64,000 bases of DNA, from the NCBI RefSeq assembly GCF_014161445.1, contig NZ_JABBXA010000013.1, forward strand, positions 86,870 through 150,869, in the 5' to 3' direction. Each line of letters starts with the position of its first letter. Positions within the stretch are counted from its first letter, which is position 1. The stretch is from Microbispora sp. H13382 (GTDB lineage: Bacteria > Actinomycetota > Actinomycetes > Streptosporangiales > Streptosporangiaceae). The notes below the pieces were generated by a model that did no database searches, was not told where the DNA came from, and was given only the letters and a program-made list of their open reading frames with translations. This document shows positions 45,516-53,910 of this stretch, one piece after another. Position numbers and translations under genes: made by a program.

Positions 45516-47501
45516 GTGCCCGGATATCCCGTCCTGCCCGAGGGCCTCGCCTACGGCGGGGACTACAACCCCGAGCAGTGGCCGGAGGACGTGTGGCGGG
45601 AGGACGTCCGCCTGATGCGGGAGGCCGGGGTGAACCTGGTCACCGTGGGGGTCTTCAACTGGGGGCTCATCGAACCGGAGGAGGGCGAGTACGACTTCGC
45701 CCGGCTCGACCGGATCCTCGACCTGCTTCACTCGGCCGGCGTGTACGCCGACCTCGCCACCCCCACCTCGTCGCCGCCCACGTGGTTCCGCCGCCGCTAC
45801 CCCGGCAGCCGCCTGGTGGACCGGGAGGGCCACGTGCTCGGCGGGGGCTCCCGGCACAGCTTCTGCCCGAGCTCGCCCGACTACGCCGCCGCGTCCGAGC
45901 GGGTCGTCACCGCCCTGGCCCGGCGGTACGCCGGCCACCCCGCCGTGGCCATGTGGCACGTGCACAACGAGTACGGCTGGGCCAACGCCCACTGTTACTG
46001 CCCGACGTCGGCCGAGGCGTTCCGCGCCTGGCTGAGGGACAGGTACGGAGACGTGGGCGCGCTCAACGCCGCCTGGGGCACGACCTTCTGGGGGCTGACC
46101 TACGGCTCGTTCGAGGAGGTCGAGCCGCCCGTGGCCGCGCCGGTGGGCCTGCTCACCGGGCTCCAGCTCGACTTCATGCGGTTCTCGGTCGACGCCCACA
46201 TCGCCTGTTTCCGCAGGGAGCGGGACACGATCCGCCGGTTCTGCGACCTGCCCGTCACGACCAACTTCATGATCCCCAACTGCAAGCCCATGGACTACTG
46301 GCGGTGGGCGGCTGAGGTCGACGTGGTGGCCAACGACCACTACCTCGACTCGGGGCGGGCCGACCCGCAGATCGAACTCGCCATGGCCGCCGACCTCACC
46401 CGCTCGGTGGCCGGAGGCCGCCCCTGGATGCTGATGGAGCATTCGACGGGCGCGGTCAACTGGCAGCCGCGCAACCTCGCCAAACGGCCGGGGGAGATGC
46501 GCCGCAACACCCTCGCCCACGTGGCGCGCGGCTCGGACTCGGCGATGTTCTTCCAGTGGCGCGCCTCCCGATACGGAGCGGAGAAGTTCCACTCGGCGAT
46601 GGTGCCGCACGCCGGGACCGACTCGCGGATGTGGCGCGAGGTGGTGGCGCTCGGCGCGGACCTGCGCGAACTCGCCGGGGTGAGGGGCTCGCGGGTGGCG
46701 GCCGAGGTCGCCGTGGTGTGGGACTGGGAGTCCTACTGGGCGCTCGAGTTCGAGTGGCGGCCGTCGGCCGACCTGCGCTTCCGGGAGCGCGTCGAGGCCT
46801 ATTACGAGGCGCTGTGGCGGGAGCACGTCACCGTCGACTTCGTCCACCCGTCGGCCGACCTGTCGCCGTACCGGCTGGTCGTCGCGCCGAGCTCCTACCT
46901 GCTCGGCGAGGCGCCGGCGAAGAACCTGCACCGCTACGTGGAGGCGGGCGGGCACCTGCTCGTCTCGTACTTCTCCGGCATCGTGGACGAGAACGACACC
47001 ATCCACGCGGGGCCCCATCCCGGTGCGCTGCGCGAGGTGCTCGGCGTTGCCGTCGAGGAGTTCCACCCGCTCCGCGAGCACGAGACCGTGACGCTGGAGC
47101 CCTTCTCCGCGACCGGCCGGATCTGGTCCGAGCGCGTACGGCTCGCGGGGGCGCGGGCCGTGCACGAGTTCGCCGACGGGCCCGACGCCGGGCACCCCGC
47201 CGTCACCCGGCACGACCTGGGCGCGGGCACCGCGTGGTACGTGTCCACCGCCCTGGACGCCGGGTCCGGCCTGCGCGGGCTCCTCGGCCGGGTGCTCGAC
47301 GGCGCGGGCGTGTCCCGGCCGCGCGGCCTGCCCGACACGCTGGAGCTCGTATGGCGGGGCGACCACCTGTTCCTCATCAACCACGGGGACGCGCCGGTCA
47401 CCGTGCACGGGGTGACCGGCACCGGAGTGCTCGACGGCGCCGCGTACGACGGTTCGGCGACGGTGCCCGCCGGGGGCGTCGTGGTGGTCCGCACCGCTTG
47501 A
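45516..47501 (+). CDS. GH42 beta-galactosidase
   Basis: From GTG 45516 (GAGGGGGAG upstream) the protein has 661 residues and no signal peptide. YGGDYNPEQWPEDVW opens the A domain. The acid/base Glu152 is in WHVHNEYGW and the nucleophile Glu308 in LMEHSTGAVNWQPRN. A C-terminal trimerisation domain and beta sandwich follow. It would hydrolyse beta-galactosides released from galactan inside the cell (functionally like B. subtilis GanA). It is divergent from the importer and shares LacI-type operators. The GH53 pair follows in the same direction. Confidence 0.95.
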   Translation: MPGYPVLPEGLAYGGDYNPEQWPEDVWREDVRLMREAGVNLVTVGVFNWGLIEPEEGEYDFARLDRILDLLHSAGVYADLATPTSSPPTWFRRRYPGSRLVDREGHVLGGGSRHSFCPSSPDYAAASERVVTALARRYAGHPAVAMWHVHNEYGWANAHCYCPTSAEAFRAWLRDRYGDVGALNAAWGTTFWGLTYGSFEEVEPPVAAPVGLLTGLQLDFMRFSVDAHIACFRRERDTIRRFCDLPVTTNFMIPNCKPMDYWRWAAEVDVVANDHYLDSGRADPQIELAMAADLTRSVAGGRPWMLMEHSTGAVNWQPRNLAKRPGEMRRNTLAHVARGSDSAMFFQWRASRYGAEKFHSAMVPHAGTDSRMWREVVALGADLRELAGVRGSRVAAEVAVVWDWESYWALEFEWRPSADLRFRERVEAYYEALWREHVTVDFVHPSADLSPYRLVVAPSSYLLGEAPAKNLHRYVEAGGHLLVSYFSGIVDENDTIHAGPHPGALREVLGVAVEEFHPLREHETVTLEPFSATGRIWSERVRLAGARAVHEFADGPDAGHPAVTRHDLGAGTAWYVSTALDAGSGLRGLLGRVLDGAGVSRPRGLPDTLELVWRGDHLFLINHGDAPVTVHGVTGTGVLDGAAYDGSATVPAGGVVVVRTA

Positions 47502-47582
47502 GACTCCCCGGCGCCGTGCCGCACCTGACCGGCGACGCGGCGCCGGGGCCCGCACAATCGAACACGGGGGAACACGGCTCGT

Positions 47583-47600
47583 CCTCTCCTGACCGGAGGA
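47583..47600 (+). promoter_or_regulatory. Shine-Dalgarno-masking hairpin leader of GH53 copy 1
   Basis: CCTCTCCTGACCGGAGGA contains CTCC-TGACC-GGAG, a small stem covering the ribosome site seven bases before the ATG. The same 18 bases occur before copy 2 at 48817-48834. The stem is only 4 bp, so control is uncertain. Confidence 0.4.
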
Positions 47601-47604
47601 TCTC

Positions 47605-48747
47605 ATGGCTCGATTCCTGGCGGCCCTGCTGTGCGCGATGGCCGCGCTGTTCACCACCGTCGCCCCGGCAGTGGCCGCGGCACCGGCCGGCGGCGGCCGG
47701 AAGCCGGGCGGCCCACCACCCCACCTCGCGATCAGGGGCGCCGACGTGTCGAGCCTCGCCAAGTCCGAGGCGCTGGGCGGGACGTACCGCTACGCGAACG
47801 GGCGGCGGGGCGACGCGCTGGCGATCCTGCGGCACAGCGGGGTCAACTACATCCGGCTCAAGGTGTGGGTGAACCCCGCCGACGGCTACAACACCAAGAA
47901 CCAGGTGCTCGCGATCGCGAAGCGGGCCAAGGCGCTCGGCATGGGCCTGCTGGTCGACTTCCACTACTCCGACTCCTGGGCCGACCCCGGCAAGCAGAAC
48001 AAGCCCGCCGCCTGGTCCTCGCTGTCGTTCGAGGAACTGAAGCAGGCGGTGTACGACCACACCTACGACGTGCTGAGCGCGCTGAAGGCGCAGGGCACGA
48101 CGGCCGACATGGTGCAGGTCGGCAACGAGATCAACGGCGGCCTGCTGTGGCCGGACGGCCGGTGGGACGCCTGGCCGGGAATGGCCGCCCTGCTGGGCGC
48201 CGGGTACGACGCGGTCAAGGCGGTGTCGGCCAGAACGAAGGTCGTGCTGCACCTGGCGGACGGCGGCGACAACGGCCTCTACCGGTGGTGGTTCGACACC
48301 GCCGCGTCCTACGGCGTCCGCTACGACGTGATCGGCCTGTCGTACTACCCGTTCTGGCACGGCACCCTCGCCGCGTTCCAGGCCAACCTGAACGACGTCG
48401 CCGCGCGGTACGGCAAGCCGGTCGTGGTGGCCGAGACCGCCTATCCCTTCACGACGGCCGACGACGACGGCTGGGAGAACATCGTCACCTCCGCCGAGCC
48501 GTACCCCGGATATCCGGCGACCCCCGCGGGGCAGGCGGCGTTCGCCCGCGACCTGACGAACATCGTGCGGGCGGTGCCCGGCGGACTCGGCCTGGGGGCC
48601 TTCTGGTGGGAGGCCACCTGGACGGGGGTGAAGGGCAACGGCTGGGATCCCGCCGACCCGTCGTCGGGCAACGCCTGGGAGAACCAGGCGCTGTTCGGCT
48701 TCGACGACCGGGCGCTGCCCGCGCTGCGGGAGTTCGCCCGCCGCTGA
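47605..48747 (+). CDS. Secreted GH53 endo-beta-1,4-galactanase, copy 1
   Basis: The 380-residue protein has a signal peptide (about residues 1-26, ending AVAAA). The GH53 barrel contains VDFHYSDSWADPGKQNKP, acid/base Glu175 in QVGNEINGG and nucleophile Glu277 in VVAETAYPF. It would cut the galactan backbone of arabinogalactan I or pectin side chains. It lies about 100 bases after the GH42 gene. Its leader (47583-47600) is repeated exactly before the second GH53 gene and can fold so that GGAG is masked. Confidence 0.94.
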   Translation: MARFLAALLCAMAALFTTVAPAVAAAPAGGGRKPGGPPPHLAIRGADVSSLAKSEALGGTYRYANGRRGDALAILRHSGVNYIRLKVWVNPADGYNTKNQVLAIAKRAKALGMGLLVDFHYSDSWADPGKQNKPAAWSSLSFEELKQAVYDHTYDVLSALKAQGTTADMVQVGNEINGGLLWPDGRWDAWPGMAALLGAGYDAVKAVSARTKVVLHLADGGDNGLYRWWFDTAASYGVRYDVIGLSYYPFWHGTLAAFQANLNDVAARYGKPVVVAETAYPFTTADDDGWENIVTSAEPYPGYPATPAGQAAFARDLTNIVRAVPGGLGLGAFWWEATWTGVKGNGWDPADPSSGNAWENQALFGFDDRALPALREFARR

Positions 48748-48816
48748 GTATCGAAGCGTCCCTCGCCGTGGCGACCTGACCTCGTGACGGCGGGGGTTCG
48801 GGGGCGTCCGTCCATT

Positions 48817-48834
48817 CCTCTCCTGACCGGAGGA
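48817..48834 (+). promoter_or_regulatory. Shine-Dalgarno-masking hairpin leader of GH53 copy 2
   Basis: This is an exact 18-base copy of 47583-47600 and contains the ribosome site of the second galactanase. Its conservation shows that the duplication included the leader or that the element is selected. Confidence 0.4.
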
Positions 48835-48837
48835 CTC

Positions 48838-49929
48838 ATGAGAAAGATCCTGGCGGCGCTGGTCGTATGCGCCGCCGCGGTGCTCCCCGCCGCGCAACCG
48901 GCGCAGGCCGCCACCCCACTGACCATGCTCGGAGCCGACGTCTCCTCCGTGCAGCGCTCCCTCGACCTGGGGGCGAAGTACTACGACGCGAGCGGCGCCC
49001 AGAGGGACCCGCTCGACATCCTCAAGGGCGTCGGCGTCAACTACGTCCGCCTGCGGATCTGGAACAACCCGGCCAGCGGCTACAACAACAAAGCGAAGGT
49101 CCTGCAGTACGCCAGGACGGTCAAGGCCAAGGGCCTGAAGCTGATGATCGACTTCCATTACTCGGACACCTGGGCGGACCCCGGCAAGCAGTACAAGCCC
49201 GCCGCGTGGGCGAGCCACGGCATCGGCCAGTTGCAGACCGACGTCTACAACTACACCTACGACGTGTGCTCCAGCCTCAAGGCCCAGGGCACCACCCCTG
49301 ACAGCGTGCAGATCGGCAACGAGATCAACGTCGGCATGCTGTGGAACGACGGCAAGGTCGTCAACAACGACTTCACGAACCTGAGCCTGCTGCTCAAGGC
49401 CGGCTACAACGCGACCAAGGCGTGCAACTCCGGCACTCAGGTGATCATCCACACCGCGAACGCCGACAGCGACGCGCACGCCCGCTGGTTCTACGACGGC
49501 ATCCGGGCCAAGGGCGTCCCCTGGGACATCACCGGCCTGTCGTACTACTGCATGTGGCACGGCACGCTGTCCAACCTGTCCAGCGTGATCTCGGACATGC
49601 GGTCCCGCTACGGCAAGCCGGTCGTCATCGCCGAGACGGCCTACCCGTTCACTCCTGACAACGCCGACTGGGAGGGCAACTCGGTCACGTCGGGCTGCCC
49701 GGGATACGGCCTCACCTGGCAGGGGCAGGGCGCCGAGTTCGCGGCGGTGCAGAGCACGGCCCGCAACGCGGGTGCCGTCGGCGTCTTCTACTGGGAGCCG
49801 ACGTGGTACGCCGTGCCCGGCAACGGCTGGGACCCGGCGAACATCAACGGCACCGGCGACGGCTGGGACAACATGGCCGTCTTCGACTGGACCGGCCACA
49901 TCAACCCGAACGTCAGATGGACCCCGTAA
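48838..49929 (+). CDS. Secreted GH53 endo-beta-1,4-galactanase, copy 2
   Basis: The 363-residue paralog starts at ATG 48838 with signal MRKILAALVVCAAAVLPAAQ and cleavage near residue 26. IDFHYSDTWADPGKQYKP, Glu162 in QIGNEINVG and Glu266 in VVIAETAYPF are the catalytic signatures. It differs from copy 1 in having several extra cysteines (YDVCSS, KACNSG, SYYCMW, SGCPGY), which suggest disulfides and better extracellular stability. The two copies probably differ in specificity or stability. It is followed by a long terminator hairpin. Confidence 0.95.
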   Translation: MRKILAALVVCAAAVLPAAQPAQAATPLTMLGADVSSVQRSLDLGAKYYDASGAQRDPLDILKGVGVNYVRLRIWNNPASGYNNKAKVLQYARTVKAKGLKLMIDFHYSDTWADPGKQYKPAAWASHGIGQLQTDVYNYTYDVCSSLKAQGTTPDSVQIGNEINVGMLWNDGKVVNNDFTNLSLLLKAGYNATKACNSGTQVIIHTANADSDAHARWFYDGIRAKGVPWDITGLSYYCMWHGTLSNLSSVISDMRSRYGKPVVIAETAYPFTPDNADWEGNSVTSGCPGYGLTWQGQGAEFAAVQSTARNAGAVGVFYWEPTWYAVPGNGWDPANINGTGDGWDNMAVFDWTGHINPNVRWTP

Positions 49930-49943
49930 CCGCCTGAAGCCAA

Positions 49944-49982
49944 GCGGGCCGTCCTGAGGGTGCACACCCCCGGGCGGCCCGC
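49944..49982. terminator. Long bulged hairpin between GH53 and Rpn-like fragment
   Basis: GCGGGCCG and CGGCCCGC pair over 8 bp, with an inner GGGTG/CACCC stem. It lies in the 79-base gap between two convergent stops and could end both transcripts. Confidence 0.65.
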
Positions 49983-50008
49983 CCACCGGCACACGGGCCG
50001 GCCCGCCT

Positions 50009-50260
50009 TCAATCGAACAGGTCGTCGGCTGATTTGACCTTGGGGGCCTTATGCAGCCACGTGACCAGTTGGTCGAGGCTCTTGCATCGGTGGATCCGTT
50101 CCGCCGCGTCGTCGGAAAACTCCACGCCGCGCATCTCCAGCACCCTGACGATCCCCGCGATCAGCGTCGCCTCCGCCTGCCCCAGGGCGCGGCCCGCTTC
50201 GATCCAGTGAGGGAAATATTTCTTACCGAGGTAGTCGAAGTCCTGCATGGTCTTACTCAT
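50009..50260 (-). pseudogene. Duplicated C-terminal fragment of the Rpn-like gene
   Basis: The 83-residue frame reads MQDFDYLGKKYFPHWIEAG, then VLEMRGVEFSDDAAERIHRC and a DDLFD end. This aligns along its whole length with the last 80 residues of the adjacent protein (TIQDFDYLGEKYFSHWLAKG and ITSSDELFDE). It starts at an ATG that overlaps the upstream stop by eight bases. It has no nuclease domain, so it is a fragment by origin. It may still be translated as a small separate protein that mimics the C-terminus, so pseudogene is my best but not only reading. Confidence 0.6.
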
Positions 50261-51128
50261 CGAACAACTCGTCGGACGAGGTGATGACGGCGGCCCTGCG
50301 GACCCAGGCCTCCAGTTGGTTCGTGTCCTCACACCGCTGGATCCGTTCGCGTGCGTCGTCGGAGATCTCCAGGCCTCGGGCGTCCAGCACAGTCAAGATC
50401 GATTTGATCTCGCCTTTTACCTCGCCTTTCACCTCGCCTTTGGCCAGCCAGTGGGAGAAGTACTTCTCGCCGAGGTAGTCGAAGTCCTGAATGGTGGTCA
50501 CCATCTCCTCCAGACGCTTGACCGTCACATCCCGTAGCGAGCTGATCACGTAGCTCAAATATACTCTGGCGCGATCCTCATCCAATGTCGCCAGCCCCGC
50601 CAGCATCGCCTCCAGCACCATCTCGTTGTCGGACTCGTCGGGGTGTGCCACGGCCGAGAGGACGGCGAGTTCCGGGCAGGCGCGGGCCTGGTCGGGGTCG
50701 GTGATGAGGGGCATGCGGCCGGGGTCGATCACGAGCGGCGTGATGGCGCCGTTCGGGCCCAGCCGGATCGTCCTCTCGCACCAGCGGGCCATCGACCGAT
50801 CCGGGCAGATGACCAGCAGTGCGGTGTCGCACTTGTGCTGCGATCGCAACGTCGTGATGTAGACCGGCCAGCTGAAGCGCTTGCCATAGTCCCGGCCGAG
50901 CTGAACCTCCACGATGACGGCCATCAGTGCCGCACCGGTCTCGTCTCGCAGCACCACGACCGAATCGGCGCGGAACTCGATCGGCGCCTGGGTGCAGTCG
51001 ACCGTCTCCACATGAGCGGTGGTGTAAGGGGGAACGTCGGCCCCCGGCGCGCGACGCAGCAGCTCGACCGCCGTCTCCGGCCGGTTGCGGATGAGTTCGA
51101 GTGGCATCTCGTGATCAATACCGGGCAT
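50253..51128 (-). CDS. PD-(D/E)XK (Rpn-like) nuclease-fold protein
   Basis: The 291-residue protein is of the type common in many copies in streptomycetes and Streptosporangiaceae. The nuclease core is visible as FRADSVVVLRD (Asp), then ALMAVIVEVQL with the ExQ motif near residue 74. A middle region of unknown role follows, then a charged linker (GEVKGEVKGEIK) and a C-terminal helix bundle ending in SSDELFDE. The Rpn family cleaves DNA and promotes recombination; some act in phage defence. Whether this one is active is unknown. A partial copy of its C-terminus follows immediately. Confidence 0.72.
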   Translation of the reverse strand: MPGIDHEMPLELIRNRPETAVELLRRAPGADVPPYTTAHVETVDCTQAPIEFRADSVVVLRDETGAALMAVIVEVQLGRDYGKRFSWPVYITTLRSQHKCDTALLVICPDRSMARWCERTIRLGPNGAITPLVIDPGRMPLITDPDQARACPELAVLSAVAHPDESDNEMVLEAMLAGLATLDEDRARVYLSYVISSLRDVTVKRLEEMVTTIQDFDYLGEKYFSHWLAKGEVKGEVKGEIKSILTVLDARGLEISDDARERIQRCEDTNQLEAWVRRAAVITSSDELFDE

Positions 51129-51208
51129 GGCCGAGACATTACTGACTGTCGTCGGTCAATTACGAACGGTTCGCATAAATGGCGGCGATTGACGGTTATT
51201 AAAAGCGC

Positions 51209-51445
51209 TCAGGGCTCGGGGATGGCTTCCCATTCGCGGCAGGGGGTGAGCGCGTGGTGCTGGTAGATGACGCCGACCGCGGGGCGGGACCAGCCGAGTG
51301 CGACGGTGTCGCCGTCCGTGTACGGAACCGGCTCGCCGAGGTCGGCGGCGGTCACGGGCTGGCCTCCGGGGCCGCAGACGCACTCGGGGCTGCCCTCGTG
51401 GTCGATCACGTCGTCGAGCGGCATCACATGCACGAACCTGTCCAT
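51209..51445 (-). CDS. Small phage-type hypothetical protein
   Basis: The 78-residue protein starts MDRFVHVMPLDDVIDHEGS, then ECVCGPGGQPV, and has VGVIYQHHALTPCREWE near the C-terminus. The pattern HVMPLDD...CxCGP...HHAL resembles short proteins found repeatedly in actinophages and integrated elements (HVLPxxDLIEHD, CWCxP, HHSLD). Its role is unknown. It is a single gene between the Rpn-like protein and the GH31 locus. No other phage genes are near. Confidence 0.7.
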   Translation of the reverse strand: MDRFVHVMPLDDVIDHEGSPECVCGPGGQPVTAADLGEPVPYTDGDTVALGWSRPAVGVIYQHHALTPCREWEAIPEP

Positions 51446-51537
51446 CTCACCTACCTTGGCGGGGGATTGCGGTCACATTACCTCAAACAGGCATTAATCG
51501 GAATAATTTGGACAAATCCGGAGCGACTTCGACCCCA

Positions 51538-51566
51538 TTGACCTTTGTTGGGATGGACGGCAAACT
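51538..51566 (+). promoter_or_regulatory. Candidate promoter of the GH31-ABC-GH3 locus
   Basis: TTGACC (51538-51543) and CAAACT (51561-51566) are 17 bases apart. An inverted repeat, ATTTG-GA-CAAAT (51506-51517), lies just upstream in an unusually A/T-rich stretch and may be an operator. No CG-centred LacI site like those at the galactan locus was found here. Confidence 0.5.
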
Positions 51567-51604
51567 AACTCCACAATCGCCGGATGAGCCGATGGAGTGC
51601 CGCA

Positions 51605-53887
51605 ATGCCGTACCGTCCCCCATTGATCGCGCGCGAGTTCTTCGTGGCGGATCCTCCCGAGCTTCCGGTGCGCGAGCCGGGCGAGGCGGGCCTGTCCGCG
51701 CTGACCAGCGCGGATGTGGTGGCCTCCGACGGCCAGGGCGTGACGCTGAAGGGCTCCACCTCGGCCGAGGAGACGCTCGTCGTGCAGATCACGGTCGCGG
51801 GTGAGGGGGTGATCCGGGTGCGCCTGTCGGAGGACCCCGACGCGCGCACCCGGTCCGCCCGCGCGATCTCCATGGTCACCCCCGGCGAGTACGGCGAGGC
51901 CGTCGTGGAGGCGAGCCACAGCCGCGTGATCGTCGACGCGGGATCGCTGCGTGCCGAGGTGCGGCTGAACCCGTGGAACCTGCGCTTCACCGACCGGGCC
52001 GGCCGGACGCTGGTGGAGCAGGACCCGGGCCACCCCGACATCAGCGGCCGGCTGCGCACGCTGCCGTTTGGCCGCTCCGCCGTCGACGGCGCCCCCGTCG
52101 CCTACCACGACACGTTCGTGGCCCCCGCCGACGAGGCGTTCGGCGGCTTCGGCGAGTCGTTCACGCCGCTCGACAAGCGCGGCCAGCGGCCGCTCATGTG
52201 GAACTTCGACGCGTTCGGCGCCGAGTCGCAGCGCGCGTACAAGAACGTGCCCTTCTACCTGTCCAGCAGGGGTTACGGCATCTGCGTCGACAGCGGCACG
52301 CCGGTCGAGTTCGACGTGTGCCAGTCCACGCACAGCGCCGTGCAGATCATCGTGCCCGACGACCTCATCGACTACTACGTCATCGCGGGACCGGCCCCGG
52401 CGGAGGTCCTGGACCGGTTCGACCGGCTGACCTGCCGGCCGCAGCTGCCGCCGAAGTGGGCGTTCGGCACCTGGATCTCCTCGGGCTTCTTCCGTGACAG
52501 CCAGGAGCGCGTGCTGGAGCGCGCCAGGAAGATCAGGGAGCGGGGGATCCCCTGCGACGTGCTCCACCTCGACTGCTACTGGCAGGCGGACGGGCACTGG
52601 TCCGACCTCCAGTGGGACCCGGAGACGTTCCCCGACCCGGAGGGCATGCTCGCCACGCTCAAGGAGCAGGGCTTCAAGGTCTGCCTGTGGATGAACTCCT
52701 ACGTCTCGCATCTCAGCCCGGCCTTCGCCGAGGCCTCGGAGAGGGGCTACTTCCTCAGGACGCGCGGCGGCGAGACCTACGTCGCCGACACCTGGCACGG
52801 CTCCTACCCGGCCTGCGGCATCGTCGACTTCACCAACCCCGAGGCGGTGGAGTGGTTCAAGGGCCTGCTGCGCGACCGCCTGCGTGAGGGCGTGGCGGCG
52901 TTCAAGACCGACTTCGCCGAGGGGGTGCCCGCCGACGCCGTGGCCTTCAACGGCATGACCGGCACCGAGCTGCACAACGTCTACACGCTGCTGTTCAACG
53001 ACATCGTGGCGGAGGTGACCCGCGAGGTGAACGGGCACGACCTGGTCTGGGCCCGCTCGTCCTACCTCGGCGGTCAGCGCCACTCGGCCCAGTGGAGCGG
53101 CGACGTCGACACGACCTACTCCGCGATGGGCAGCACGATCAGGGGCGGGCTGTCGCACGGGCTGTCCGGAGTCCCCTTCTGGAGCCACGACGCGGGCGGC
53201 TTCACCGGCACGCCGAGCCCGGACCTCTACATCCGCTGGTCGCAGTTCGCCGCGCTGTCCCCGCTCGTACGGTTCCACGGCACGACCACCCGGGAGCCCT
53301 GGGAGTTCCCGGCGCACGCCGAGCAGGCCGCCGTCGAGGCCCTGCGGCTGCGGTACCGGCTCATGCCGTACATCTACTCGGCGGCCGTCACCGCGGCCGA
53401 GACGGGCGCGCCGATGCTGCGCGCGCTGTGCGTCGACCATCCGGACGACCCGGTGGCCTGGCAGGCGGACCTGCAGTACCTTCTCGGCACCGACCTGCTC
53501 GTCGCCCCGATGACCTCCGCCGACGGCACCAGGAAGGTCTACCTGCCCTCGGGGGTGTGGGTGGACTACTGGACCGGTGAGGCGGCCGACGGCGGACGCT
53601 ACGTCACGGTGTCGCCGCCGCTCGACCAGATCCCCCTGTTCGTACGGCACGGCTCGCTGATCCCGGTCACCGAGCCGGGCGACACGGTGGCCGACGAGCC
53701 CCAAGTCTCGCTGCTCGCCTTCGGCGTGCCGGAGCGCGAGAGCCGTACGACGATCAGGGACCTGGACGGGGACACGACGGTCACGGCGGTGAGGGACGGC
53801 GACCGGCTGGTCGTCACCGCCGAGGGCCCCAAGCAGATCGACGGCGTCGAGTTCGTGGGCCCCGGCGTCCCGGTCGTCATCAACTAG
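51605..53887 (+). CDS. GH31 alpha-xylosidase / alpha-glucosidase
   Basis: From ATG 51605 the protein has 760 residues and no signal peptide. The nucleophile Asp436 lies in AFKTDFAEGVP and the acid/base Asp near residue 499 in QWSGDVDTTY. YKNVPFYLSSRGYGI and PPKWAFGTWISSGFF match the YicI-like alpha-xylosidase branch. The enzyme would remove alpha-xylosyl or alpha-glucosyl groups from oligosaccharides in the cytoplasm. It is the first gene of a GH31, SBP, permease, permease, GH3 operon, so it processes what the importer brings in. Confidence 0.92.
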   Translation: MPYRPPLIAREFFVADPPELPVREPGEAGLSALTSADVVASDGQGVTLKGSTSAEETLVVQITVAGEGVIRVRLSEDPDARTRSARAISMVTPGEYGEAVVEASHSRVIVDAGSLRAEVRLNPWNLRFTDRAGRTLVEQDPGHPDISGRLRTLPFGRSAVDGAPVAYHDTFVAPADEAFGGFGESFTPLDKRGQRPLMWNFDAFGAESQRAYKNVPFYLSSRGYGICVDSGTPVEFDVCQSTHSAVQIIVPDDLIDYYVIAGPAPAEVLDRFDRLTCRPQLPPKWAFGTWISSGFFRDSQERVLERARKIRERGIPCDVLHLDCYWQADGHWSDLQWDPETFPDPEGMLATLKEQGFKVCLWMNSYVSHLSPAFAEASERGYFLRTRGGETYVADTWHGSYPACGIVDFTNPEAVEWFKGLLRDRLREGVAAFKTDFAEGVPADAVAFNGMTGTELHNVYTLLFNDIVAEVTREVNGHDLVWARSSYLGGQRHSAQWSGDVDTTYSAMGSTIRGGLSHGLSGVPFWSHDAGGFTGTPSPDLYIRWSQFAALSPLVRFHGTTTREPWEFPAHAEQAAVEALRLRYRLMPYIYSAAVTAAETGAPMLRALCVDHPDDPVAWQADLQYLLGTDLLVAPMTSADGTRKVYLPSGVWVDYWTGEAADGGRYVTVSPPLDQIPLFVRHGSLIPVTEPGDTVADEPQVSLLAFGVPERESRTTIRDLDGDTTVTAVRDGDRLVVTAEGPKQIDGVEFVGPGVPVVIN

Positions 53888-53910
53888 AGAAACCCCCCTG
53901 GAGAAACACC

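Noticed and set aside
45489-49992. Two long minus-strand frames (45489-47762 and 47398-49992) opposite the GH42 and GH53 genes
   Set aside because: Shadows of the plus-strand glycosidases, which have catalytic residues and signal peptides.
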